A stretch of DNA of 64,000 nucleotides from Alphaproteobacteria bacterium UBA1303. Its GTDB lineage: Bacteria; Pseudomonadota; Alphaproteobacteria; Micropepsales; Micropepsaceae. Shown piece after piece: positions 48,997-57,711 of this stretch (position 1 is its first letter; every line of letters starts with the position of its first letter). The position numbers and the translations under genes were made by a program. Location: the NCBI GenBank assembly GCA_002307315.1, contig DBTZ01000021.1, positions 1-64,000 on the forward strand, in the 5' to 3' direction. Below the pieces are notes generated by a model, which saw nothing but the letters and a program-made list of their open reading frames with translations, did not search any database and was not told where the DNA came from.

Positions 48997-50271
48997 ATGG
49001 CTCGCGCACGCGGCGCCAATGCCGTCATGGCGTTGGCATTCGAATCCGAATACGGCACGCCGCCGTCTTCCGGTTTTTACAAGGTTCCCTTCGTATCGTC
49101 GCAGCTCGGCGACAAGCAGGATTTGGTATCCAGCGATCTCTTGGGCGACGGGCGCGATCCGTCGGCGCCGGCGCTCGACGTCATCAACAACGAAGGCGAC
49201 GTGGTGGTGCCGGTCGATTTGCGCAATTTCGGCTTCTGGCTGAAACTGTTGTGCGGCGCGCCGACCACCACGGCGGGCCTTGCCGCCACCGGCAGCATCG
49301 CCTTCAGCGCGCAACCGGCCGCTTCGAGCACCATCACCGTGGGCGGCGTCGAATTCACCTTCGTCGCCAGCGATGCCGGCGATAGCGACATCCTGATCGG
49401 GTCCAGTCTCGCCGATACCGTCGCCAATGCGGTCCTGGTGCTCAATGCCAGTACGGATGCCGACGTGGCGGCGGCCGGTTATGCGGTTGATGCCAAAGGA
49501 AAAGCCATCGACATCGTGCATGACACCATCGGAGTTGCGGGAAATTCCTTCACCCTGGCGGCGTCCGGCGCCACGGTTTCGGGGGCGACCCTTGCCGGCG
49601 GCGCCGCCAGTGGGGCATACAACCACGTCTTCAAGTCCGGTGCCGATCCCTTGCCGTCCGCCGCCGTCGAAATCGGCAACACCGACGTATCCACCTATGC
49701 GATGAATTACGGCGTCGTCGCCGACAAGTTGGCGATCAATTTGCAGCGCTCCGGCCTCTTGAACGCCACGATCAGTTGCATTGCGCAAGGAGAGGACGAC
49801 CGCACCAAGGCGAGCGCCGCCGGAACGTTAAGCGCTCTCGAACTCGAACGCTTCACCCAATTCACCGGCAAGGTGCTGCGCTCCGGCGTGCCGCTCGGCG
49901 ATCTGGTGTCCGGTTCTCTGACCTACGCCAACAATTACGACAAGGTCGAGATCATCCGCGAGGATGGGCGCATCGGCGGCGCCGATCCGGCGGTGGCGTC
50001 CTATTCCGGTCAGGCGGTGTTGCGCTTCAAGGACACCACCTTGATGGATCTGGCCTCCGACGGCACGCCCATCGATCTCAGCTATTCCTGGAAGATCGGC
50101 GGCGGCAAGGCGCTGACCTTCATTTTCCACGAGGTCTATCTGCCGAAGCCGAAGGTTCCGGTCACCGGTCCCGGCGCGGTGCAAGCAACCTATGATTGGC
50201 AGGGTGCCAAGAACAGCACCGTGGGGCGGGCGGCGACCATCACCTTGGTCAACGACGTCGCTACCTACTGA
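48997..50271 (+). CDS. Phage tail tube protein with inserted domain
   Basis: The 424-aa protein has conserved tube ends (ARGANAVMALAFESEYGTPPSSGFYKVPFVSSQLGDKQDLVSSDLLGDGRDP and DLRNFGFWLKLLCG; later YAMNYGVVADKLAINLQRSGLLNATISCIAQGED and GQAVLRFKDTTLMDLASDG). Between about residues 95 and 215 is an Ala/Ser/Gly-rich beta domain (ITVGGVEFTFVASDAGDSDILIGSSLADTVANAVLVL) that is absent from minimal tube proteins and probably decorates the tail surface. Equivalent to lambda gpV. Confidence 0.88.
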   Translation: MARARGANAVMALAFESEYGTPPSSGFYKVPFVSSQLGDKQDLVSSDLLGDGRDPSAPALDVINNEGDVVVPVDLRNFGFWLKLLCGAPTTTAGLAATGSIAFSAQPAASSTITVGGVEFTFVASDAGDSDILIGSSLADTVANAVLVLNASTDADVAAAGYAVDAKGKAIDIVHDTIGVAGNSFTLAASGATVSGATLAGGAASGAYNHVFKSGADPLPSAAVEIGNTDVSTYAMNYGVVADKLAINLQRSGLLNATISCIAQGEDDRTKASAAGTLSALELERFTQFTGKVLRSGVPLGDLVSGSLTYANNYDKVEIIREDGRIGGADPAVASYSGQAVLRFKDTTLMDLASDGTPIDLSYSWKIGGGKALTFIFHEVYLPKPKVPVTGPGAVQATYDWQGAKNSTVGRAATITLVNDVATY

Positions 50272-50282
50272 GGACATTCCAC

Positions 50283-50774
50283 ATGTTGAAACTGAAAAAG
50301 ATTGCCGTTGAGCCGGTATGGCTCGACGCCGGCGCCATCGAGCCGGATGCCGCCGCCATTCCCGGCTTTCGCATTAAGGTTCTACCGGTCACCGTGGCGA
50401 TGATCCTGGCCGCCCGCGCCGCCGGTAGCGAGGCATTCAGGAAGGCCACAATCGGCGAGAGCGAAAACCGGCAGGTCGAAACCAATATTGCGTTCTCGCG
50501 CGCCATCGCCCATCTCGGCATTGTCGAATGGGAAGGGGTTGTCGGCGAGGCGAGTGAGCCGGCCCCACTGACCCTTGAGGCGCTCGATGCCGCGCTCGAC
50601 GATTGGCGGGTGTTCGACTTCGTGGACAAGTATTACGTCGCGCCCGCCTTGATGCGGGAAGACGAAAAAAACGTATCCGCGCCCTCGCCAGGTGGCACTG
50701 GGGGGGCGAAAACTCCGGCGAAGGGTACTGCCAGCACTGCCCGCAGCCGTGCCCGGACTGCCCGTACCAAGTAA
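50283..50774 (+). CDS. Tail assembly chaperone, short form (gpG-like)
   Basis: The 163-aa protein starts MLKLKKIAVEPVWLDAGAIEPDAAAIPGFRIKVLPVTVAMILAARAAG and continues with ATIGESENRQVETNIAFSRAIAHLGIVEWEGVVGE. It precedes the tape measure and, like lambda gpG, carries near its 3' end a slippery site, A AAA AAC (50666-50672), in the zero frame. Ribosomes that do not slip end at 50774 after a low-complexity tail. Confidence 0.85.
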   Translation: MLKLKKIAVEPVWLDAGAIEPDAAAIPGFRIKVLPVTVAMILAARAAGSEAFRKATIGESENRQVETNIAFSRAIAHLGIVEWEGVVGEASEPAPLTLEALDAALDDWRVFDFVDKYYVAPALMREDEKNVSAPSPGGTGGAKTPAKGTASTARSRARTARTK

Positions 50775-51019
50775 ACGCACCTGAGACGCCCGAAGGAATA
50801 GCGGCCTGGGAAGCGTTCCGCCGCATTTCGGGGCAGGTGCGCATCTCCTCCGTCATCATCGACGGCAAAGCCACAGCCGGCGGCGCTTATGGCCTCGACT
50901 TCGGCGCGGTGATCGCGCTGGCCGATGGGCTCGGCGCCGCCAATTTTTTGTTCTTCGATCTTTTGCCCGAGATCGAGGCGATCATCGTTCGCTCCTACCG
51001 CGGGGACGTGGAAGAATAA
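50672..51019 (+). CDS. Minus-one frame extension of the tail chaperone (gpGT-like fusion)
   Basis: After slipping at A AAA AAC, ribosomes read RIRALARWHWGGENSGEGY..NAPETPEGIAAWEAFRRISGQVRISSVIIDGKATAGGAYGLDFGAVIALADGLG..LLPEIEAIIVRSYRGDVEE, ending at 51019. The fused product would span 50283-51019. The extension opens with four Cys (CQHCPQPCPDC), a possible metal site not found in lambda gpT. It has no good start of its own, and its stop overlaps the tape-measure ATG by one base. Confidence 0.8.
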   Translation, partial: RIRALARWHWGGENSGEGYCQHCPQPCPDCPYQVNAPETPEGIAAWEAFRRISGQVRISSVIIDGKATAGGAYGLDFGAVIALADGLGAANFLFFDLLPEIEAIIVRSYRGDVEE

Positions 51020-54000
51020 TGGAAAAGCGCGTTTCCATCCGCATCGGCCTCGACGGCAAGGCGAACATCGTCGGGAACTTACGCGAGATCGGCGTCGAGG
51101 GTAAGGCGGCCGGAGACAAGACTGCCTATGGCTTCGACAAGGCCTCGGATGCGGGCAAACGCCTCAATGAGGTCGCAAAGCAGTGGGCCAATGCCCAGGT
51201 CACGCAGTCGAACTATGCCGCCATGTTCGGCATCGGCGGCAGCGGCAAATCCGCCGCCGAATCCTTCAAGGTGTTCGAGGCGGAAGCCGAGAGGGAGGCC
51301 GCGCGACTTAAAGAGATATCGCAGGCCAAGGCGCAACAGCTCGGCGAGAACTTCCAGAACAGCCTCAATGCCGCAATGGGGATTGGGCAAACCGGCAAAT
51401 CCGCCCGGGAATCCGCTTCCGTTTTCGAGGAAGAATCGAAGCAGATCGAGGAGCTGGACCGTCAGGCGGCGGCGCTGAAAGCCCAGATCAATCCGCTGGC
51501 GGTAGCACAGGACCGTCTCAATGCCGAAACCGCGCAATACAATGCGCTGCTGCGCGCCGGCAAGATCACCCAGGTCGAGCATACCGCGGCGATGGCCGCG
51601 GCCACCACCCGTTACAATCAAGCTGCCGTTGCCTCGCAACGGATGGCGGCCGGCAATAAGCTCAGCGCGTTTCAGATCAGCAATTTAAGCTTCCAGATCA
51701 ACGACGTGGTTTCCGGCCTAGCGATGGGCCAAAAGCCGCTGCAGATCCTGACCCAGCAGGGTGGGCAGTTCTATCAGATATTCCAGGGCAGCGGCATGGG
51801 CGTGATCGGTGCGCTCAAGGCGACCGGATCGCTGTTGGCCGGTCTTTTATCGCCGACGCTGCTGATCGGCGGTGCGATTGCCGGCTTGGGCGCCGGCTTC
51901 GCCTATCTCGAATATCGCGGCATCAAGACGACGAAAGAGCTGGAGGCCGCATTGGTCGGCACCGGCCGCGCCGCTGGCGTGACCACATCGCAGCTCAATG
52001 ATATGGCGGTGGCGGCGGCCACGGCGTCGAACACCAGCATCGGCCAATCGCGCGAGTGGGCGGAACAGGCGGCCAAGACCGGCAAGATTCCGGGCCAAGC
52101 GATTGAGCAAGTGACCTCGCTGATACCGAACTATGCCGCCACCACGGACCAGGAACAGAAAGACGCCGCCAAGGAACTGATCGGCGCCTTTGCCGATCTG
52201 TCGAAGGGCGTCGAGACGCTGGATGCCAAGACCGGGGCCTTCGACTATCAGTCGAGAACGTTGGTGAAGACGCTGTGGGAGGAAGGCCAATATGCCGAGG
52301 CGGCGCGTGTCGCCTACGAGCACTTGAACGGCGTACTGACCGATCACATGCAGCAGATGACGGCGTGGGGCCGCTTCTGGCACGGCGTCGGCACCGAGAT
52401 CAGCAACGCGTTCGACCGTCTTTCCCACGACGCCACGGCAAAAGAGCAGCTTGAGAAATATCAGCGATACCAGAAAATCGTCAACGAAGGCGGCACCGTC
52501 ATTGAAGACCGCTGGTACGGCAAGCAGCGGATCGATGCCGACGAGATCGCCGAACAGTTGAGGCACTGGCAACAGGTCTATCGCGACGAGCTGAAGAGGA
52601 CAGAAGATGAGTTCCGTGCCAGTGCGGCGAAGATCAAGGCCGATTTGGCCGCGCCGATCCTGCTCAAGATCGTGCCGTCCTTCGAGGAAGCGGACTTCCG
52701 CCGTCAGCTCGGTATCCAGCACTACAATCTCAGGCAGTTGCTCGGCGATTCCGGTGCCATGCAGCGCCTTGGCGTCACCTCGGACCAGGTGAACGAAGGC
52801 CTCTCGGCGGTCGAGCATGCCGACAGCACTTATACCGATACGACGCAGAAATTCGTCAAGGCGCAAGCGCTTGAGACCGATGCACTCTCGGCCAAAACGC
52901 CAAAGCAGAAGGCAGACATTGCCATGCGGCGCGAGGCGATGTCGCTCGACGGGCAGGAAGTCAGCGCCAGGGACGTCGCTACCCGCACGCAAACCGCTTA
53001 CACCGCCGCTCTGGCGGCGGCGAACTACCAGCTATCGCAGCAGAACATGCTTCTCAATGCCAACATCCGGCAGACCCAAAGCGTCGCTTCCGCCTGGCTG
53101 AAAGGCAGCGCCGAAGCGATGGAGGCGACCGCCCATCGTCAGGCGCTCCAGGAAAGTATCCAATCCGGCATCTCGGTCGGGGCACGGGAGCGTCAATTGC
53201 TCGCCCAGAGCATCGCCAGTCAGGGTGAAACCGTCGCGCAAACTGTGGCGAAGATGCAGGCGGAAACCGCTGCCCGCAAGGCGGTCAATGATGCCGTTGC
53301 ATCTGGCGCGACGTCCTATTCCGATGCCAATCGCCAGATTCAGGTCGGCATTGCGCTGATCGATCTGCGCGCCGCCAAGGAAGCTGCCGTGAACAAGGGC
53401 CTCACGGCGCAGGCCGCATTGCTGCAGACCATCATCGACGCTTACGAGAAGATTTCGCCGCAGAGCGAGGTGGAGAGCCGCCGCGCTGCCGCCCTGCAAT
53501 CGATCAACGAGGACAATCTGCAACTGGCGATGCTGCGTCAGCAGTTGGAACGGGAACAGGGCCAGCAGCCGCGCATGCCGTCCGATGAGCAGAAAACCGC
53601 AGCGATGCTGGCCGACAAGAACACGCTGTTGGAGAAGGGCTACGCCATCGAAAAGGACGGCCAGGTCGCTCTCACTGCGGAGGGTCAGAAATGGCTGCAG
53701 ATCCAGCAGAGTATCATGGCGGTAAATCGGGAACTCGATCTGACCAAGGCCGCCAACGACAATATCTACGCTGCGGAATCGGCCGTATTCGACAACCTCG
53801 GCAGTATGCTCGCCAGCAGCAAACAGGATTGGAGCGAGTATTTCAAGAGCATCTACACGTCGTTCGAGAAGCTCGCTTTGCAGCTGATGCTGATCAATCC
53901 CCTGAAGAACATCCTGCTCGGCGGCGATGCCAGCGGCAAAATGCTTCCGACCATCTCCAGCGTCGGTGGCTGGCTCGGCTCGCTTCTCGGCAACGAAGAG

Positions 54001-54411
54001 ACCATCGAGCCTATCACCGTCACCGGCACCAAGGGCGCCCTCAGTAACGCAACCGCCTCCGGTGGCAGCTGGATATCTCAACTCGGATCGTGGTTCGCCG
54101 GTCTGTTCCACGAGGGCGGCGTAGTCGGCGCGCCGGTAAATTCCAACCGCATGCTGCCGGCAAACGTCATCCGCTTCGCCCCACGTCTGCATGACGGTGC
54201 CTATCTGGCGGCGGACGAGGTGCCCGCCATCCTGCAAACCGGCGAGCGCGTCCTCAATCGCTCCGAGGCTAGGCGCTACAATCAGGGCAACGGCATCACC
54301 TATGTCCCGGTGACGATTCAGGCCTCCGATCCACGATCCTTCAAAGCCAGTCGCGGCCAGATCGCCGCCAGCCTCGCTCGTGCCGTGCAGACCGGCGCGC
54401 GTAGGATTTAG
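51019..54411 (+). CDS. Tail tape measure protein
   Basis: The 1130-aa protein sets tail length. Long helical regions flank a hydrophobic middle (PTLLIGGAIAGLGAGFAYLEYRGIKTTKELEAALVGTGRAAGVT, about residues 275-320), a lambda gpH-like part. The C-terminus (LFHEGGVVGAPVNSNRMLPANVIRFAPRLHDGAYLAADEVPAILQTGERVLNRSE) is shared by many siphophage tape measures. Its TAG stop lies on the TA target of the IS630 element; without the insertion the stop would still be TAG. Confidence 0.93.
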   Translation: MEKRVSIRIGLDGKANIVGNLREIGVEGKAAGDKTAYGFDKASDAGKRLNEVAKQWANAQVTQSNYAAMFGIGGSGKSAAESFKVFEAEAEREAARLKEISQAKAQQLGENFQNSLNAAMGIGQTGKSARESASVFEEESKQIEELDRQAAALKAQINPLAVAQDRLNAETAQYNALLRAGKITQVEHTAAMAAATTRYNQAAVASQRMAAGNKLSAFQISNLSFQINDVVSGLAMGQKPLQILTQQGGQFYQIFQGSGMGVIGALKATGSLLAGLLSPTLLIGGAIAGLGAGFAYLEYRGIKTTKELEAALVGTGRAAGVTTSQLNDMAVAAATASNTSIGQSREWAEQAAKTGKIPGQAIEQVTSLIPNYAATTDQEQKDAAKELIGAFADLSKGVETLDAKTGAFDYQSRTLVKTLWEEGQYAEAARVAYEHLNGVLTDHMQQMTAWGRFWHGVGTEISNAFDRLSHDATAKEQLEKYQRYQKIVNEGGTVIEDRWYGKQRIDADEIAEQLRHWQQVYRDELKRTEDEFRASAAKIKADLAAPILLKIVPSFEEADFRRQLGIQHYNLRQLLGDSGAMQRLGVTSDQVNEGLSAVEHADSTYTDTTQKFVKAQALETDALSAKTPKQKADIAMRREAMSLDGQEVSARDVATRTQTAYTAALAAANYQLSQQNMLLNANIRQTQSVASAWLKGSAEAMEATAHRQALQESIQSGISVGARERQLLAQSIASQGETVAQTVAKMQAETAARKAVNDAVASGATSYSDANRQIQVGIALIDLRAAKEAAVNKGLTAQAALLQTIIDAYEKISPQSEVESRRAAALQSINEDNLQLAMLRQQLEREQGQQPRMPSDEQKTAAMLADKNTLLEKGYAIEKDGQVALTAEGQKWLQIQQSIMAVNRELDLTKAANDNIYAAESAVFDNLGSMLASSKQDWSEYFKSIYTSFEKLALQLMLINPLKNILLGGDASGKMLPTISSVGGWLGSLLGNEETIEPITVTGTKGALSNATASGGSWISQLGSWFAGLFHEGGVVGAPVNSNRMLPANVIRFAPRLHDGAYLAADEVPAILQTGERVLNRSEARRYNQGNGITYVPVTIQASDPRSFKASRGQIAASLARAVQTGARRI

Positions 54412-55456
54412 AGCGTTTCCTGGATTGACGGAATCTAAGGGATTCCCAACGAGAGACGTTTGTGATTCAAGATGCTGGCTGGGCAGGAGGCCGGCATCGG
54501 ATGACACGACCACTTTCCAACGATCTTCGCGAGCGTGTAGTCGAGGCGGTTTTGGCTGGCGAAACCTGCCGGTCTGTAGCGGAAGAGTTTGGGGTAGCCG
54601 TTTCGTCGGTTGTGAAATGGTCGCAGCGCTACCGGGCGACCGGCTCGGTTTCGCCCGGCAAGATGGGCGGGCACCGCAAATGCGTGCTTGAACCGCATCG
54701 CACCTTCATCGTCAGGCGGATCGAGCAGACTTCGCACCTGACCTTGCATGGACTGAAAGGCGAACTGGCACGGCGCGGCGTCAAGGTCTCGCACAATACG
54801 GTATGGCTGTTCCTGCGTCGCGAGGGACTACGCTTCAAAAAAAACGCTGTTCGCCCTTGAACAGACCCGCGCCGACATCGCGCGGCGGCGTAAGCGTTGG
54901 CGGTCGCGGCAGGCCGGCTTCGATCCCAAACGGCTTGTCTTTATCGACGAAACCTGGATCAAGACCAATATGGCGCCGCTGCGCGGGTGGGGGCCGATAG
55001 GTCAGCGTCTGCGCGCCTTCGCCCCGCATGGCCACTGGCGCACCATGACCTTCCTCGGCGCCTTGCGCTGCGACCGGCTCGCCGCCCCGTGCGTCTTCGA
55101 CGGCCCAATCAACGGCGAATGTTTCCGCGCCTACGTCGAGCAGCAACTCGTGCCCACTCTCAAACCAGGCGACATCGTCGTCATGGACAATCTCGGTTCC
55201 CACAAGTCGGTCGCCATCCGCCGGGCCATCCGAGACGCCGGCGCAAAACTCTTCTTTCTGCCGCCCTACAGCCCGGACCTCAATCCCATCGAGCAGACCT
55301 TCGCAAAAATCAAGCACTGGATGCGAGCCGCTCAAAAACGCACCATGGCAGATACTTGGCGACACATCGGCCGCCTCGTCAAAACCATTAAACCTACAGA
55401 ATGCTCGAATTACTTCCAAAACTCTGGTTATGCTTCCGTTAAAATATGAAACGCTC
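54411..55456 (+). mobile_element. IS630-family insertion sequence between tape measure and baseplate genes
   Basis: Terminal inverted repeats GAGCGTTTC (54411-54419) and GAAACGCTC (55448-55456) are flanked by the TA duplication (54409-54410 and 55457-55458) typical of IS630/Tc1 transposition. The element is 1046 bp and carries a transposase split by a frame change. It is the only intact insertion sequence seen in the window. Confidence 0.93.
54501..55449 (+). CDS. IS630 transposase, two frames joined at an A8 tract
   Basis: Frame one (54501-54860) is the HTH part: MTRPLSNDLRERVVEAVLAGETCRSVAEEFGVAVSSVVKW. Frame two, plus one relative to it, continues TLFALEQTRADIARRRKRW..LVFIDETWIKTNMAPLRGWGPIGQRL..IVVMDNLGSHKS..LFFLPPYSPDLNPIEQTFAKIK, with the DDE triad (FIDET, VMDNL, NPIE). 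The switch falls at eight A residues (54837-54844). Slippage there or a simple indel could explain it; many IS630 elements need such slippage. Confidence 0.88.
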
Positions 55457-55472
55457 TAGCGGGGACGGCCTG

Positions 55473-55652
55473 TTGGGGAGCTTCGCTCCCCAATCCCCAC
55501 ACTTTGCGTGAGGCAACGCCTCCCGCACCCACCCCTTTTTTTGACGGTGTCTGTTGCACCTGCCGCGTATCGATATCTGCAACACATGAAATAGGCCTCA
55601 TCCAAAGGATGAGGCCAGAAGTTCGGAGGGTGCGGGAGGTTCACCTCCCGCA
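55473..55652. promoter_or_regulatory. Series of three perfect hairpins between IS630 and DUF2460
   Basis: TTGGGGAGC/GCTCCCCAA (55473-55493), GGCCTCATCC/GGATGAGGCC (55594-55616) and TGCGGGAGGT/ACCTCCCGCA (55631-55652) are all perfect stems with loops of 2-3 nt. A T7 run lies at about 55541-55547. The 276-base gap has no gene. It could attenuate or terminate transcription between tail and baseplate genes. Confidence 0.55.
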
Positions 55653-55734
55653 ATCTTCTCACGCGCGGAACGCGCGTTAAGCGGCAGCCCTGCCAACGGT
55701 CACCGACCGTTTCCTTTAATCCGGGGTTTAGACC

Positions 55735-56328
55735 ATGGCGACATCCTACATCGACGTACCGTTTCCCGACGCGGTGGCGCGCGGGGCGACCGGCGGCCCG
55801 AAGTTTCTCACCGACATCGTGTCGCTCGGCTCCGGCGCCGAGCAGCGTAACAGCCGGTGGTCGCAGCGTCGGGCGGAATACAATATCTCGACCGGCATCC
55901 GCACCCGCACCCAGATGAACGACGTGATCGCGCATTTTCACAACATGCGCGGCCGCGCCTACTCGTTTCCGTTCAAGGATTGGTCGGATTATTCCGCCAC
56001 CGACATGACGATGGTCGAGGTCTCATCGACCGTCTGGCAGTTGGTCAAGCGGTATGCGCGCGGCACCTATGTCTATGTCCGCACCATCACCAAGCCGAAA
56101 TCCGACACCGTGATCGTCAAGGTGTCGGGCAGCACGGTGACGCCTTCCGCCATCGATACTCTCACCGGCCAAGTGACGTTTTCGTCGGCGCCGGCGGTCG
56201 CACCGACCGCCAGCTTCGAGTTCTATGTGCCGGTGCGGTTCGACGACGACCATCTGCCGATCCAGGTCGATACCGACAACAAGATGACGGTATCCCAGAT
56301 CGATCTGGTCGAGGTGAGGGGAGAATGA
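55735..56328 (+). CDS. DUF2460 baseplate protein (GTA gp12-like)
   Basis: The 197-aa protein contains FPDAVARGATGGPKFLTDIVSLGSGAEQRNSRWSQRRAEYNISTGIRTRTQMNDVIAHFHNMRGRAYSFPFKDWSDYSA, the DUF2460 signature of GTA-type distal tail proteins. Overlaps the next gene by 4 bp. First of four genes in the same order as in Rhodobacter capsulatus GTA. Confidence 0.95.
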   Translation: MATSYIDVPFPDAVARGATGGPKFLTDIVSLGSGAEQRNSRWSQRRAEYNISTGIRTRTQMNDVIAHFHNMRGRAYSFPFKDWSDYSATDMTMVEVSSTVWQLVKRYARGTYVYVRTITKPKSDTVIVKVSGSTVTPSAIDTLTGQVTFSSAPAVAPTASFEFYVPVRFDDDHLPIQVDTDNKMTVSQIDLVEVRGE

Positions 56329-57221
56329 GCAAGACGCTTGACGACGATTTTGCCGCCCATGTCGCGCAAACGGTAACCACGCTGGCATGGTGTTGGAAGC
56401 TGACCCGCACCGACGGAGTGGTGCAGGGGTTCACCGACCACGACCGGGATTTGGCCTTCGACGGCCTGACCTATGCCGCCGCCACCGGCTTCACCGCTTC
56501 GCAAATCCAGTCCAATCTCGAATTCGCGGTGGACAATCTGGAAGTCTCCGGCGCGTTTCGTTCCGACAGCCTCAACGAAGACGATCTTTCCGCCGGCATC
56601 TACGACGGCGCCTCCATCGAAATTTATCGGGTCAATTGGGCCTCGCCGGATCAGCATGTCTTGATCCGCAAGGGCACGCTGGGCGAGGTCAAACGCGGTA
56701 AGGCGGCCTTCCAGGCTGAAATCCGCGGATTGATGCAGGCGCTGAATCAACCCGTCGGAAACGCCTATTGCTATGCCTGCGATGCCGATGTCGGCGATAG
56801 CCGATGCGGCGTCGATCTGACGACGTCCACTCACAAGGCGACCGGAACGGTCCTGACCGTCACCGACAATCGCCGCTTCAGCGTCAGCGGTCTTTCCGAT
56901 TTTGCCGGCGGGTGGTTTGCCGGCGGCAAGCTGACCTGGGCATCCGGCAGCAATTCCGGCCGCTCGATCGAGATCAAGCGTCACAGCAACACCTCGGCAT
57001 CAGTCATCCTGGAAATCTGGCAGGAAACCGCTTTCGACATCGCCGTCGGCGACACGTTCACTGTGACGGTCGGCTGCGACAAGCAGTTTTCCACCTGCAA
57101 GAAGAAGTTCTCCAACGGCGCAAACTTCCGCGGCTTCCCCTACATGATCGGCAACGATGCCGTCGTCTCCTACGCGATGTCCGATACCGATATGGACGGA
57201 GGGTCCCGTTATGGCAACTGA
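56325..57221 (+). CDS. DUF2163 baseplate protein (GTA gp13-like)
   Basis: The 298-aa protein has N-terminal VTTLAWCWKLTRTDGVVQGFTDHDRDLAFDGLTYAAATGFTASQIQSNLEFAVDNLEVSG and C-terminal Cys-rich GCDKQFSTCKKKFSNGANFRGFPYMIGND, typical of DUF2163. In GTA this is the hub protein with an Fe-S-binding C-terminus. Overlaps the NlpC/P60 gene by 11 bases. Confidence 0.95.
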   Translation: MSKTLDDDFAAHVAQTVTTLAWCWKLTRTDGVVQGFTDHDRDLAFDGLTYAAATGFTASQIQSNLEFAVDNLEVSGAFRSDSLNEDDLSAGIYDGASIEIYRVNWASPDQHVLIRKGTLGEVKRGKAAFQAEIRGLMQALNQPVGNAYCYACDADVGDSRCGVDLTTSTHKATGTVLTVTDNRRFSVSGLSDFAGGWFAGGKLTWASGSNSGRSIEIKRHSNTSASVILEIWQETAFDIAVGDTFTVTVGCDKQFSTCKKKFSNGANFRGFPYMIGNDAVVSYAMSDTDMDGGSRYGN

Positions 57222-57711
57222 AGCGGTTCCAGATGAAGTGGTTTCCGGTTCATCGTCCGGAAACGCGACAAAACAAAAGACTGACGCCGGCTTGATCGTC
57301 GCGGCGGCGCGCGGCTGGATCGGCACGCCCTACGTCCATCAGGCATCCTTGAAGGGCAAGGGCTGCGACTGCCTGGGGCTCTTGCGCGGCGTCTGGCGCG
57401 AGGTCCGGTGCGAGGACGATCCCGAAATCCTGCCGCCCTATTCGCCGGATTGGGCCGAAGCGAAGGGCGAGGAGACGCTGTATAAGGGCCTCAAGCGCCA
57501 CCTCACCGAGATCGATACCGCCGCAATATCCGCCGGCAACGTGGTGCTGTTCCGCATGATCGCACACGGCCCGGCCAAGCATTGCGGCATCGTCGGGATG
57601 CAGGACGGACGTTTGACGTTGATCCATGCCCGCCAGAACAAGCAGGTGAACGAGGAAGTCTTCACCGCCGCCTGGCGCAAGAAGATGGCCTTTGCCTTCG
57701 AGGTGCCCTGA
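57211..57711 (+). CDS. NlpC/P60-family tail peptidase (GTA gp14-like)
   Basis: The 166-aa protein has the catalytic Cys in GWIGTPYVHQASLKGKGCDCLGLLRGVWRE (residues 34-63) and the His in HGPAKHCGIVG, as in TIGR02219-type phage cell-wall peptidases. It cuts peptidoglycan during DNA entry. Its stop overlaps the next ATG by one base. Confidence 0.92.
   Translation: MATEAVPDEVVSGSSSGNATKQKTDAGLIVAAARGWIGTPYVHQASLKGKGCDCLGLLRGVWREVRCEDDPEILPPYSPDWAEAKGEETLYKGLKRHLTEIDTAAISAGNVVLFRMIAHGPAKHCGIVGMQDGRLTLIHARQNKQVNEEVFTAAWRKKMAFAFEVP

Noticed and set aside
54897..55391. Extra frame in IS630
   Set aside because: It overlaps the DDE part of the transposase in another frame and has Arg/His-rich shadow composition.
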